Shown: positions 37,599-50,144 of the stretch, in pieces
Layout: the number at the start of each line of letters is the position of its first letter
Numbering within the stretch: position 1 is the first letter of the stretch
Assembly: GCA_910589415.1 (NCBI GenBank)
Contig: OU342630.1
Span: 93,554,186-93,618,185 of the forward strand
Direction of reading: 5' to 3'
DNA from: Malachius bipustulatus
Taxonomy: Eukaryota > Arthropoda > Insecta > Coleoptera > Melyridae
Length of the DNA stretch: 64,000 nucleotides
Translations under genes and position numbers: made by a program
Notes under the pieces: model-generated
What the model was told of the DNA's origin: nothing
The model's input: the letters and a program-made list of their open reading frames with translations, nothing else
Databases searched by the model: none

Positions 37599-38082
37599 TC
37601 AAAATCACCGTGTAAGATAATGTATAAGGTAAGCGAACGGAGCTGTATTTTAATAGTAAGCGCGGGATGAAAACCTCAACGTTAGTGTATGAGAGACGAG
37701 AGAGTCACGCCAGCTGGGCTCTGATCTCTTGCTCTTACACGTGCAAATGGGCATTTTCGGGATATGCTACTCTATTTTATTTTTTTTCTGAATAAGTGAT
37801 AAGCAAAAATGGGTAGAAAGTGTTTGGCATACCAACAATATAAATATATATGTAACCAAAAATATTAATAATAATTAATTATAATTCTAACATAAGAGCA
37901 CACGTTTATCAGTGAATATGCGTGAATAATTTATGCTAACACTTGCCAGAGTGAAGGGCTCGGCAGAAAAAAACATTGAGACCGAGAGCAACAACATACT
38001 TGGGTCAACCTGGGCTAATGTGACGATATCTGCTCGCGCTCTCGTTCCGCGAGCTTATATATCTTACACTGTGCTCAAAATC
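37599..38082. mobile_element. foldback MITE with GTGTAAGATA ends
   Basis: The left end TCAAAATCACCGTGTAAGAT and following GTATAAGGTAAGCGAACGG pair with the right end CGCGAGCTTATATATCTTAC followed by ACTGTGCTCAAAATCA. The inner CACGCCAGC/TGACGATATCTGCTCGCGC parts are less well paired. About 480 bases, non-coding. Confidence 0.65.
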
Positions 38083-39570
38083 AATACAAGTAGCTTTTAG
38101 TATAAAATCTTTAACCTTTAATGAAAGTATGATCGTTCAGATTTAGTAAATAGTAGCGAAAAAGCTACCCATAAACTTTTCTATTCGATGCTTCGATGTG
38201 TGAATGACTTGGAAGTTGGAAGGCTGGCTGGTGTTTTTGACTTCTTTCTCTTTCGTTAGTTAATTCTCTTGATGCATACTACTGATTGAAATTTTTATAA
38301 TCAAAACATACTACCGGATACCAGGTATGTTTCTGAAAACACTATGCCTAATAGGGAACTTCTTTAGTAAAAAGCCTTCTCGTAATCTCGTAGACAGCGC
38401 ACTCTGTATCCATCCGGCACATCAAACATCACTCTTTGTCCGCCATTCGCATTAATCATTCAGCAGGCTTGATTAGCGGCTGCAGATTTTTACAAGGTGT
38501 GAAAAGCTCGTATACCTCGGGTCACTGAAGAATGAACATGGTCAAGGTGTGTCCTCAGGTGGTCCATATAAAAAGTAAAATTCTACCCGAGGACAAAGAG
38601 GCTAGTTATTATCGTGATTGAACGATCCTTTTCATTAAAGCGCTAATTAGCTTTAGAAGTTTAATCATCACTGACCAAGTGGCAAGGAGGTCTGAGTTCA
38701 CCGTATCGACTCTAGATAATAAAACCTTCTTGCGCATTAATCGCATAACTAGTGTATTTTTAAGCGATTCGATGCCGTGATATTCATAGTGGAAAGAGCT
38801 TCTTAAACTCATACGCAGATTAATCTTTTCGATTTTGCAATTTAAGTTCTTGAAGGAGGTTTTTCGAGGCAGTTCCCAATCCCCTGCGATTAATCCTCTT
38901 TCTTACCAGTATTCCCTTTTTCCGCCGTTGTTGCTTCTTACAAAATACTTTCTCTTAGATCACAGGCAAATATTGAAACTGTTTGGGGAATAGCTTTGCA
39001 AACTACTGCTATCGCTATTTTAAATCAACTGACATGCATTTATTTAGATTATTAAAGAAAGCCCGCTATACTGAAAGCAAGTCACTTGAATTCGATTTGA
39101 ATTCAACTGGCTTGATCAATTCACTTGACTAATAATGTAAACGTACCATTAATGCTTGTCAACATTAGGTACATAAACGACGTAGGTATGTAGGTACGTA
39201 TGGATATTATTATAACATGCACTGTAATAATAATGAATTTCAAGTAGGATCTTCCGAAGGAACAACTTTGTCAAAGCAGACTAACGTTTTTCATATTTCA
39301 TTAGGTATTTAATTTGATGACAAAATTTTTAGGTGGAGTCATATCAGCGGCAATAATGTAATTTCATATTTATTATACAATGTAGAAAGGTTATGAAGCG
39401 TGATGACCTATTTAATTTTATCCGTGAAACGATAGTTTTCAGGAAAATACAAATAGAAACTATGCTGTATAATGTATTTCCAATCATGCATAAAATACGC
39501 TGTTTTTCCAGTTAAAAATTCATAATGTTTATGCAAATATTATAGATACCTATTACTTAACATGTCTTTT
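38083..39570. other. no recognised gene
   Basis: No supported gene. The minus-strand 67-codon frame at 38609-38812 has no family signature. Confidence 0.45.
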
Positions 39571-40086
39571 AACAAGGGGGTAACTTTTTCGGCTTATTTC
39601 TTGACTATATAAAATTCTATATGAAACATAATATATAGATCCGCAAACGCTTCTTTACTGATCTACTACGACAGGGTGTTGAAATTTGAAGATTTTTTTT
39701 TAGTTTCTGCAGTTTTTCAGATGTTTCGCTCAAATTTAGCATAAAGGATACGCTGTAGGGCTTATATCTTGGGCATTCCCAATGGTTGTGAGAATCTACG
39801 GGGAGATTTTTTTCAGGGTTCATGCTCCGCGCGTGCTCTCCCCCTGAACTTATTTACAAACCGCCGCTGGTATAGATTCTAAAATCCAATATGAATTTTC
39901 TGTTTTATTTGGAAACTTTCCGGTCTCTTGAATGTTCTTTTGAATCTGCGACCGGCATAAAGAAAAAAATCTTCAAATTTCATCACCCTGATGTCGACCA
40001 TAGTAAAAAGTATTTGTGGATCTGTGTGTTTACGAACTTTTAGTCATGAAATAAGCCAAAGCAATAAAGAATTACCACCTTGTATA
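39571..40086. mobile_element. foldback MITE, about 515 bases
   Basis: The left arm (AACAAGGGGGTAACTTTTTC, GGCTTATTTCTTGACT, GATCCGCAAACGCTTC, ACAGGGTGTTGAAATTTGAA) pairs through most of its length with the right arm (CTTCAAATTTCATCACCCTG, AGTATTTGTGGATCTG, AGTCATGAAATAAGCC, ATTACCACCTTGT). Here the ACAGGGTG word is internal to the arms, unlike in the others. Confidence 0.8.
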
Positions 40087-40732
40087 TGTACATGACATTT
40101 AGGGATATCCTGTACCTGTATACAGCATATTGATAATCACTAACCGAAGCCAGTCCAGCCCTGCGAACGCGAACCCCGAAATTTGAGCTTGTCTATTATG
40201 AGTCTCTCATGATCAACAAAAAGTAATCAAAAATGCATTCCTATTTCCCACACAAACCGATCCGTGGTCTAGATCTTTTCACAATATCTATATTTACTGT
40301 CCCTCAGGAAATAGGCCCAATTTCTCAAAAAAGAGGCTGTCAGCTGACTATTTTCTCTATAATCTTAGAAAGTTAGTGCACTTACTGTAAACAAAGGTCT
40401 ATAATTTCCAACATATCCTCCGAATACCTAGGCTATTGATTATGCCATAATAAACATGTAATAAGGAACTACCGAAAGAGTTGGTTTTTATTGCATGATT
40501 CCTTCAAATGGTCATTGAGGGTGAAAAAATCGTGGAGTGCTTATTAAATCAAAGGGTAGACATTTAAGATATAGGGGTATAAAAAACAGGCACCTTTTCC
40601 AGTTTTTTAAATAATTATACCCGTATCTCGAAAACCGAGTCGAAAACGATTCAAAATGCAGGTATAGTTGATAGGATTTTTCCTTCATAAGTATTTGATG
40701 CAAAAAAAACACTCTTTTGATAGTTCCCTTAG
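40087..40732. other. no recognised gene
   Basis: No supported gene. ACAAACCGATCCGTGGTCTA at 40255 recurs in inverted form near 43450 (ATCACGGATCGGTTTGTC), a dispersed short repeat. Confidence 0.45.
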
Positions 40733-40815
40733 CGCGGGCGGTCGCGCGATGGTTTAAGTCGCTGACTGAAACCGTTGACGCAGCCACCGTCTGGAGTTCG
40801 AATCCCAGCTCGGAT
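40733..40815 (+). tRNA. tRNA-like block (pseudo-tRNA or SINE head)
   Basis: GATGGTTTAAGTCGCTGA resembles an A box and GGAGTTCGAATCCC a B box, at a tRNA-like spacing of about 45 bases. The block is GC-rich compared with its flanks. I cannot fold a convincing seven-base acceptor stem, so a tRNA pseudogene or the head of a tRNA-derived SINE is more likely than a working tRNA. No (A)n tail was identified. Confidence 0.4.
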
Positions 40816-41289
40816 TGGTTATTTGTTTCGTTTACATAACTGTTTCTCTAAGGTTAATCTGAGTCTTAAATAAAAATTATTTTCAAATGCAGCAGAATCA
40901 CAGGGTCTTAGACCAAGTACCTATCTCTTCCTGGATATCTCCTTGCGTCACCTTGTGAAGAAACATTGAACATTAACAAAAATAGTGTCACGACAGCAGT
41001 TACACTACCATAAAATTTACAATTTTATAGATTGAATCTCAGACATGAATTTATTTTAAAGCCTGCATAAATAACTTAACTTTTTTCCTCACACGATATA
41101 ATGCGCGTTCTTGAGATGAGTACGCGGCCTAAGAGTACGCTTACTATGGAACGCTTTTTATATTTGTATATTTCATGGAAGTAAAGAACCTCCAGATTCT
41201 AGAAAAACAGAAACACGCTAGGGCTCTAAAATAATTCACACATCGCACACTTTGTAAATTTGAGTTCTTAACTTTTAATTTTTTTTTTT
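40816..41289. other. no recognised gene
   Basis: AT-rich; nothing supported. Confidence 0.5.
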
Positions 41290-42435
41290 TATTCCAGTGA
41301 ATAAAATAAAACAGTGTATGAAAAACCGTATTTTGTGTGGGTGTTGGATATAGTCGAAGGTGAGTCTTAAGTTCAAAAATGCAACCTCCTACCGCTGTCG
41401 AAAAGACGCCATTCTTGTTTTAGGAGATAAATATTTTTTGCACTAACGACGTTAGTTAGCTTTTTATCGAAAAAAGCGTACTCGTAACTTGCTTCAAGGA
41501 GAAAAAAAAATCTATAAATTTCCATCTATCCAGATTTGGAATTTTCTTATATTTGAAATAGTTAATTAACTAGAAAAGTAATTAATTGAGGAAAAGAGGG
41601 ATGAAAAATCCTTAATTTTGAAATAACTCCCTTTTTATCGCGATATGAAAATCCTTTTAAAGGAACTTGTAGCCTCTGAAATTATGAACATTTTCATAAT
41701 AATAGCTGAACGATCGCACTAATCATTGTTACGCAGTAGCGCGCCAAAGTCAATAAGTGGCGGGATTCTGCTTAAAAAATTAATTGAGAAATCTACGATT
41801 CGCATAATTTTTAATCTAAAATACAGTGCAAAAATGCCCCTAAAATTTAATTTAATTAATTTCGCGGGAATTTCTACCATATACAGGTGATTCATTTTAA
41901 TCCCCTGAACACCATGTTGAAGAAAAACAAAATCAGTTAAACATTGTTTGGTTTGGAGGGGGACATTGTTTAGGCACAAATATCATCCCCATCCTAACCC
42001 ATCGCAAGGGGGTGCATGGGTGGCGGTGACTTTGAAATGTTGAATAGGAACTGCCATTTATTTTATCGCGGATTATGATTTTGTGTGAACCAATAGCAAA
42101 CTGTTATTGCCTGAAACATTTACTCACCGAAAAAGGGAATTTTTACAAAATTAAAGACTTTTCATTCCCTTTTCCTCAATTAATAATTACCGGTAGTTAA
42201 TTTTTTTCTCCGCCAAATAAGTCATTATGCTTTTTTCTAGAAAAAGTTATTAAGTTCGTAAAATGTAAAAAACAAAATCCATCCCCTAAAACCAAAATGG
42301 CGGCTTTTCGACAAGAGGTAGGAGATCGCTTTTTTTTTTGGATTTAGACTCACAATAAGACCATCCACACAAAATTATATTTTCCCTGGCTTTGATTTCA
42401 TAATTGATTGCAGTTTTCGTCTAATTTTACTGGAT
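41290..42435. mobile_element. long foldback element, about 1.15 kb
   Basis: Arms of roughly 350 bases pair in order: left TTTTGTGTGGGTGTTGG, GTGAGTCTTAAGTTC, CCTCCTACCGCTGTCGAAAA and TTAATTGAGGAAAAGAGGGA, against right CCCTTTTCCTCAATTAATAA, CTTTTCGACAAGAGGTAGGA, GATTTAGACTCACAA and CCATCCACACAAAA. The central part (TTGGTTTGGAGGGGGACATT, TTTATCGCGGATTATGATTT) is related to the 36458-36993 element. Non-coding. Confidence 0.75.
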
Positions 42436-43449
42436 TGTTACGGACGGGCATTATAATAAAAATACTCTGTTTCTGTAATTATTATTGATTGATTAAAAAA
42501 ATGTTCACCTTGAGTACAGAACTGAGGTAATGGTGGTAAAAACAGGAAGAAGGTTATTATTTTATTAACGTAAAATCGGTGAGTAATAATTGACTCCCTC
42601 ATGTAATATTTATGTTGCAATCATGAATAAATAATAAGCGAAGTGACATTTTAGGCTATGTCAGCTCCAAAACGATCTCTAATTATTATTGCTGAAAATA
42701 AATAACACTTTGTAATTTAAAAAACGCCTGTACCTAGGATGTAAATCAATATTCTAAATTCAATATTTAACACATATCTGATCCATTTGGACGGCCTGTC
42801 ATGTTGAAATCGGAAAGGCTATAAAATTCGCTGGCTGCTTCTGCGTCAGCTGTTCGTTTCGCACCAGTCGCACAGTTGGGCCTCTTATTTGGTGGGCTTA
42901 CTTGGAATTGGTTGTCAAGTTTACATGCTTGGGGTCTTGGGATAATCAATTATTATAACTCTGGTTGTTTGTCTGCCTCCGTCGAACCACCCCGCAATAT
43001 ACAGAGTGACTCCTTTTCGTTGAGTTGTGCCGAAGCCGATGCAAGTACTGATGCCTATACTGGAAATATTTTATAAAGAGCGAAGCAACAAAAACTCTCA
43101 TCAGCTCAATAACAGTAATTTTTTAAAGGCTAGTATGTAGACAATTTATTAAACTTCATTACAGCCGATTTTTCCATTATGAATAAAATACTGACTTGAT
43201 ATTGATAATATATGGAGATATGCCTTTACAGGATTAGTTATCGCAGTATGATTGGAATTTACTAGTAATGGGCGCTTCTGAATTAAAAATCACCGAGAAT
43301 CCGATTATAAAATACAAACGATTCTGCTCATCCCATCACAAGAAATTACGAATTGCATTGCTTGAGAGTCAGCCAGAGGTAACAATGTAAAAAACACACG
43401 CTGAAAACTGCAACTATGACCGTAGGCTTCTAGAAATAGGCTGTGAAAA
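42436..43449. other. no recognised gene
   Basis: No supported gene. Frames on both strands near 42767-43076 show no family motif. Confidence 0.45.
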
Positions 43450-43960
43450 GATCTTGATCACGGATCGGTTTGTCTGGAAATGTTCCTTGATTTCAGAAAG
43501 GCATTTGAGCTTTTATTTGTTCATCTTTTTGGAGGATCCTAGACAAGCTACCATTTCGGGGTGATCTGAAAGATGTGATCTGACACCTTACCGATTGTTC
43601 GGGGAGTGCCACAGGGTTTCTGTGCTTGGGCCACTTTTGTATCCACTGTATACTTATGGCGCAAGACAGTATCACGGAAATAGAGAATACCCGAATGAAT
43701 AGCTTGGAAACAACTTATGCATTCTAAACAGGGAGGATTATGCGTGTGTTGCATGCTCGTGGTCTAGTGGTATAATAATAGATAATAGTTGCTGATCTGT
43801 GAAGCTTGGCGGAAGAGATTAGAACGGAGAGATAATATTAGATTTTTGGGATTGAATTTTAGCGAAAACTTAAAATGACGAGGTCAAATAAAATCTATTC
43901 GTAAGAAGGTCGCTCCATTGGGCTTCACTTTGATGACACTGAAAAAATAGGTTACTGAGA
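43450..43960 (+). pseudogene. decayed non-LTR reverse transcriptase
   Basis: Plus-strand pieces in shifting frames follow the order of a non-LTR reverse transcriptase: LEMFLDFRKAFE (motif A) near 43470-43510, then IVRGVPQG followed after a one-base shift by SVLGPLLYPLYTYGA (motif B) near 43595-43660, then NIRFLGLNFSENLKW near 43832-43876. The YADD box is not seen. Stops and frameshifts make this a dead copy. It is not the same copy type as the RT fragments at 5488 and 11055, which lie on the minus strand. Confidence 0.75.
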
Positions 43961-43999
43961 ACGTTTCAAGGATTTTATTATTTCTTGGCATTCCACTCT

Positions 44000-44548
44000 A
44001 TGTATAGCATGTTTCAAAACTTGTGTCGGAAAATGAAAGGTTCGGAAAGTCCTTGGCTCATTCCGAGAATAAAAGTTGTTATTAAGATGGGTCCGCAAAC
44101 GCACTGTTTTCGCGAGACAGGGTGCTACAAAAATTTTGTCAATTTTTTTACGATACCTCAGGAACAATTTGAAATACAGAATTCAACTTCTGTATCTTTT
44201 TACCAGGAGCACATTTCTTTTTTAAGATGTCAATTTTTTCGATGTCGTAGAAATTAGGGGCACAAAAGTATCATGAAATCCTAAAATCTCCGCCACTACC
44301 ACATGGAAATAAATTTGCGCTCAAAAAGTAAATAATATTCATGATAAGATGTAACCTAAAAAAAGATGAGCCTGCATCTCTGTGATTCCTGGGATATCCT
44401 CAAAAATCTTGACAAAACTTTTTTTGACACTTGACACATTTCAAAAAAAATTAGTAGGTATCCATGTTAATAAGAATTTTTTCTAATAAAGCGCCAAGGA
44501 ATCACACCTTTCATTTTCCAATACATGTTTTGAAACATTCTGTATACA
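44000..44548. mobile_element. foldback MITE, about 550 bases
   Basis: The left arm (GCATGTTTCAAAACTTGTGT, GGAAAATGAAAGGTT, CCTTGGCTC, ACAAAAATTTTGTCA) pairs with the right arm (TTGACAAAACTTTTTTTGAC, CCAAGGAATCACACC, TTTCATTTTCCAATACATGT, TTTGAAACATTCTGTATA). It directly follows the decayed reverse transcriptase. The 90-codon frame inside is not a gene. Confidence 0.75.
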
Positions 44549-46805
44549 TAAGTATACCCTTGGGATCATAGCATATTAAGGCCGGTGTTTCCAGATTTAG
44601 GTTACAGAAGAAATAAGTTTGAATAACGTCAGTACGTAGTTATTTTTCTAACCATTTTCGTGAGCTCAAAATTGTGACAATTGCATGTATAAAATTGTGT
44701 GCATTATTATTATATGCAAACAAATCGTACCTACTTTTGAACCCGTGTAGGTACCTACAGAATTTTTGTCATCGGAATCAAAAAAATACCAAAGAAGTAT
44801 TTTATTTCCGAGTGGACGCTTATTTTTTTAAAGTTTGAAGTAAAATAAATAATGAAAGCTTAATAACTTACACCTACGTATAGAACGGAATAAAAGATGT
44901 AGATTTCTATAAAAACGAATATCTACTCCCACACATGTTTCTTCTATTATTTTCTTTCTGAATGGAATATAAATTTTATGAAGATGTAGGCCTTAGTTCT
45001 GCTCTATAGTTCTTAAGAAAAACCTGAAGTTTTAAGCGGATCAAAAGCTTAGATTGCATAATCTTTGGGGCGCACAGAAGTGTTTCTCCGTCTATTGATT
45101 ATCGGCGGTGACCTCATACACTCGAATCCGTCCTTCCAATCGCGATTTCTAATAAAATGCAGAATAAAACTTCCTATTCCGCGGAATTTTAAATTTTCTT
45201 GTCCATTTTGGAGTTTTGTTCCATATCCGGAGGTTCGCTTCAACTCTTCTATGTCAGGGAATCCGACGCTTTATTGAAAATTCCGATGTTCGGCCTAATT
45301 GAAAGGGTCGTTGGGGAAAAAGTATCGATTCCAGACGACATATATCACGCTGTGGCCAATTTATTGACAGGGTAACGAGCTCTTGGCGCGGATTACACTT
45401 GGATCTCGGCTAAATGTCTGAATGGTCGGAAGCCCAGATTCCACATTAATACTGTAATTCATCTTTCTGATAATGACACTCACTTGCTTCATGCTTTTTC
45501 GTTTTCGTTCGACGTCCTGAAATTTTCAACGTGCTGACGCTTAACGCTTCTCTTAATTGAATGTCGGGATTTCCTCACTGATTGTGTTTCGTGGAACAGG
45601 TATAAATCTTCTACGACGACAAGACTAGTAGAAAGTTCCACAGATCACCTCAACTGCATGGTTGTTTGAAACTGTAAGTATCTCAACTATTTCTGAAACT
45701 TCGAACTTCGATACGGAACTTATACAATATCAGAATCGTTTCATTGCTATCAACTGCTATTTTAGTAGATTAAAAGTAGGTAAACATTTTTTTTTCGTAA
45801 CAAGAAAAATACAGTAAAAAAGTTAAGAGTTAATAACAGAGATGAAAGTAGAAAAGTATTATTAATCGCACTACAATAATTTTTAATTTTTTTTTGTACT
45901 AAGTTGGTGTTACTTTTCTTTTTCCATTTCTCTTTCTAAACATTTAACTTAAAACCATCAGATCAAAAGCCTTCCATGGAGCGACAATCTCTCCTCGAGT
46001 AATTCTGTAAGCTATCTAGTTTTACTGAAACTTTTTTAAAAACGAAAGTCTTCCTCTAAAAACCTTTTTTTAAATTAGGTATAATATGTATTGTCTTTCA
46101 AATTGCCATTGAAAAACGTCATGGGTTTGCCTCAGTCAGACGGTCTGTAACCCGGTCTGTCAGTATCTTTACTACCTATGTACATATCTGTTTAAATAAA
46201 TCTGGGATCACTTTTTTGTTGTGTTGGGTTTGTGTCAAGTTGTAGAATTTTAGAGCCCCGATCTCCTATAATATGTTACTTATTTTTTGAGTGACAAAAT
46301 GTGTGGGATAGGGTAGTGTTAGTACCGGTATTCAAATATGTAGTTAACTCTTTCCTCAGATGTCATGGAAATTATGCGGGGTATCGAAATTTAAATTTCG
46401 ATATCTCGAATATAGTACCAATAGTACCAATAGAATTGCAAGTAAGAATATATTCGACTTTGTTGAATAACGATACATAGTCAGTAGTCACGGTAACTAA
46501 CTGTAACTGTTATTCGTTTGTTGATTATTTCAAAGTAACAGTAATTTTCCCGCCCGTTGTTAATCATGGCGAACTCCGTAACTCTAAATCCTTCAGTAGA
46601 TATGCGCCAAATGGTGTGTCTAGCACATTTGCATCTCTAGTTCCAGTTCAATGTAATTATTCATGTTGTGTAAACAAAGTGAATTTAGTGACATTTACAC
46701 AAATTATTGATTTTATGAAAGTCGTTCAATTTGTAGCAAAGGTTAATGAAAATTAATTTTTCAAAAGAAAATAATTACCGAAGTTTAAAATAGCCGATTC
46801 CAAAA
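44549..46805. other. no recognised gene; diverged repeat pair
   Basis: No supported gene. Around 45470-45610 (AATGACACTCACTTGC, TTAATTGAATGTCGGGATTT, CCTCACTGATTGTG) is a diverged copy of 48900-49000. A perfect 22-base palindrome TATCGAAATTT/AAATTTCGATA lies at 46382-46403. Confidence 0.45.
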
Positions 46806-47788
46806 ATGCCGTTTACGTTAAAGCAAAAAACTTTTATAGTCGAAAGTTACTTTCGCTATGGAAATAAAATTGATAGAACTTGGGTGTACTCCATAGATAT
46901 CTTACTGCCTAATGGAGTTCCGAGAGGAGTATCCTGGTGTTGCGGTGGTCCTCCAGAATTTCAGAGAACTTGTTAAGCGATATACCTATTGCAAATTTTC
47001 GAGAGACGGGAAACCGGGAAATGTTATCAGAACAGTAAGCAGCAGGCCAAAGAAACGTACTGTAGAGAAGGTGGGGATGCATGGAAATAATTGCAATCTT
47101 GGCAATATTACGAAAAAAACGATCCTCGCATATCAGTTCGTCATCTAGCTCGGCAAATTGATGTTACAGGCTCCATTGGCTACTTCGGAAAAATGCTCAC
47201 ATGTATCCTTATCGAGTGAAGATGGTGCAAGAGTTGCTACTTCGAGTCATTCCTGAGCGGTTAAATTTTTGTCGACGGTATTCCCAAAATTAACAAGATA
47301 ATGAAGTTTTCAGCAAGAATTTTTTCACTATTGAAGCGTGGTTTCAAAGATCGGGGATATGTAAATTCCCAAAATTACAGATCATAGTTTGCTGAAAATC
47401 CGCATGTGTTCAAAAGCCATTTCATCCTGAAAAAGTTATCGTTTGGGGAGCGATAGTGCTAGGCGATTAATTGTGCCAATCTTTTTTGAAGGGAACATAA
47501 ATGCTGTGTGGTACAGGGAAGAAATTTTTTAGCGGTTTACCTACGAACCAGCTGCATGACGACGAACTGGCTGAAGGATATTTTCACAATTTCAGCAGGA
47601 CGGTGCAAGACCCAATTGCACTATCGAAACACTAAATTTACTGAAGGAGCATTTTGACGATCGAATTATCAGTCATAATACAGCCATAACATGGCTAGGC
47701 AGATCCTGTGACCTTACACCATGCGACTTCTTTTTATGGTCCTATTTCGACCCAGTATCGAGGAAAGTTGATCGATATAAACAAAACT
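46806..47788 (+). pseudogene. mariner-family transposase, near full-length but broken
   Basis: Starts at ATG 46806 with MPFTLKQKTFIVESYFRYGN, the typical helix-turn-helix N-terminus. Later pieces are NDPRISVRHLARQIDV (near 47112), LLRKNAHMYPYRVKMVQELL then IPERLNFCRR (47180-47275), FHPEKVIVWGAIV (47421-47460), QQDGARPNCTIETLNLLKEH then FDDRIISHN (47595-47675) and TWLGRSCDLTPCDFFLWSYF (47689-47750). Several frameshifts and stops separate them. The C-terminus is cut at 47789, where an ACAGGGTG-ended element begins. Confidence 0.85.
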
Positions 47789-49080
47789 GTTACAGGGTGC
47801 CTTTAGTGGAGTGAGAAACCGTGTAATAAAATATGTCCAGGAGAGTGGAGTGCACTTCGCTCACCTCTTAAAATTAATTAATAATTATTGATTTTATTTA
47901 TGTATTCTAATATTATAAAAATGTGGATACTCACTAAGTATTTTGATGCAGTCCCCGCCAAAAAGTTCGGACCATATGGGAAAATTTGTTGTTTTGACAT
48001 TGACGTTCTAGATGTACGTTCCCGAACGGTGCACGTTCCCGAATGTGGCATGTTGCTAGTTGACATATTCTAGACAGTAAAGAGCGCGTGCGAGGACCTC
48101 AGTTCATTCCAGAGTCTCTGAAGACCTAAGAAAATAGAATACACAGGAAGGAGCACCATGTATTCTGTGCATTGGAGAATGCGTGATCGAATTCGCCATC
48201 TTGGTATACCGGTGATGACTCATTCGTAAATAAATTTTTTATTTATTTATTAAAAAATAAAATTTCACATATGTCATGAGTATCAGGTATTCATGAATTC
48301 GGTGTTTATGCTGTCCATCCTTATTTATGGTGAAATTCAAGGCATAATAAGTTAAGTCCTGTTATCTCAATTTTATCTGTTTATTTCAAAAATACAAGTT
48401 TGTAAATTTTTGAAAACTCAAACATGCTCAGTTCAACAAATTTTTTTGATTTTTTTTTACTAGCGATTTCAAACTTGGTAGGTACATGAGTGAAAAGTTA
48501 AATATCAAACAACTTTATCGTGTGATATTATGTAACATTTTGAAAACTAATGCCGTATCAATTTTTTGCAAAAAAAATGTCAAATGTGACTTGCATGACA
48601 GCTGGTGCGCATGTAATTTGTCATCATTTTTAAAGCACAAACTACTAGCGAAGTCAAAATATCCCTTGACCAAGAAGGAAACAGATTTCCCATAGGTACA
48701 TGATGTGGACTTTATGTGTGACACTGCATGCCTAAATGTATAGGTACTAATAGAATAGAAAGTTCGATATCTTAAAATCTTCAAGTTCTATCTTGAAACG
48801 GGATAAAATAAAATAATTGAAGCAAAAGCCTCTGTTGTAATTTTTCTTCGTTTTAGTCTGGCCGAACTATCATAATTTATCTTTTGATAAACGGTTTCTC
48901 CGATAATGACACTCACTTCATCCAATGATTTCCAGTTTGGAAATTTCCAATGCATTAACGCCCGCCTTAATTGAATGTCAGATTTCCTCACTGATTGTTT
49001 TCCAGGGATACGAAATAAATCTGCTTGGCGCGCGATGGTGTGAATTAAATTGGATAGCTCTTTTTACTGATTTCAAGGAA

Positions 49081-49172
49081 AACCGTAAAAACGGACCCGT
49101 AAAACTTCCTATTAAGTGAACGCCGCTTCGGATTAGCTCACAACTAGTGGAGAAGATTGACTGTCCAATATT
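49081..49172 (+). repeat. direct repeat, copy 1
   Basis: Shares a nearly identical run of about 90 bases with 49462-49562, starting AACCGTAAAAACGGACCCGT and including CTTCCTATTAAGTGAACGCC and CTCACAACTAGTGGA. Only two substitutions occur in the first 70 bases. The copies are 380 bases apart. Confidence 0.85.
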
Positions 49173-49461
49173 TGAAAAACTGTACTTATAAAAAAATATA
49201 CCTTTAAACTTGACGTAACAGGAAATACAGAGTGAGCAAGATCGAAAGCACTCGGCATGGACAATGAGAATAAAAACACTGTATCCCTGATTGACTTGGG
49301 TAATGTATTTCAGTAATTACAACTACTTACACAATAGATGTTTCTCAGTGAATAGAAGACATACAAGTAACATAAACATATCATAGCGTACTTTCTTGAA
49401 TACTTTTAATATTATTCGCATATTTTTTACCCGTTTACCCGTTTATTTATTTACTCGTTTT

Positions 49462-49562
49462 AACCGTAAAAACGGACCCGTAAAACTTCCTATTAAGTGA
49501 ACGCCGCTTCAGATTAACTCACAACTAGTGGATTATTAACAGAAGATTTACTGTTCCATATT
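49462..49562 (+). repeat. direct repeat, copy 2
   Basis: Second copy of the repeat at 49081. It carries a short insertion (TTATTAAC) after CTAGTGGA. The close match suggests a local duplication or an LTR-like pair, but the spacing of 380 bases is short for an LTR element. Confidence 0.85.
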
Positions 49563-50144
49563 TAAATCCTCGTCAAAATCTTACAGAAGGTTACTTTGTT
49601 ATCGTTGGTAATCAAATAATTTTGAATTCTTGACCATTTCAAATTCTTGAAAATTATATGGTAGCAACATAATGGTGCACCTGGCATAAATAATGCAAAC
49701 ATGTAGTGAACAATATCTTTCCGGTAATGCTATCATGGCTAATTAATAATAATTTAAGAATTATTATTGACAGAAAAATAATGTGTCATCTTGAAAGAAA
49801 TAAAAACATATTTAATAAAGAGTGTTATTCGAAAACGAATCCGTTTGGATTAGGCCCATACAGCAAAGAGGTTTGTCTTGCCTTAAATCGCTCTTTACAA
49901 CTGACAGTTCTTGATTTTGTTAGGTTAGGTCTTTCATTTTATTATAATTAAAGTTGTCAAAACATTCAAGAACGCTTATAAAATGGGCACATACTTTATC
50001 GACATTTTTATAAAACACACAAAAAATATTAACTCATAATATCAATCATAAGAGAACATTTAAAAGATATAAGTGAAGTGCCCTCCATCCCCCTGGACAC
50101 ATTTTAATACACGGTTTCTTACTCCACTAAGGGCACTCTGTAAC

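Larger units (their letters stand above)
47789..50144. mobile_element. 2.36-kb element with about 70-base terminal inverted repeats
   Basis: The left end GTTACAGGGTGCCTTTAGTG, then GAGTGAGAAACCGTGTAATA, pairs with the right end TACACGGTTTCTTACTCCAC followed by TAAGGGCACTCTGTAAC. CTGGACA and TGTCCAG also pair inside the arms. The interior has no recognisable transposase; it holds the direct repeats at 49081 and 49462. It interrupts the mariner remnant ending at 47788. I could not recognise the mariner C-terminus beyond 50144. Confidence 0.65.

Noticed and set aside
43755..43790. GGTCTAGTGGTATAATA as a tRNA 5' half
   Set aside because: It resembles an A box, but no B box follows and it lies inside the decayed reverse transcriptase.
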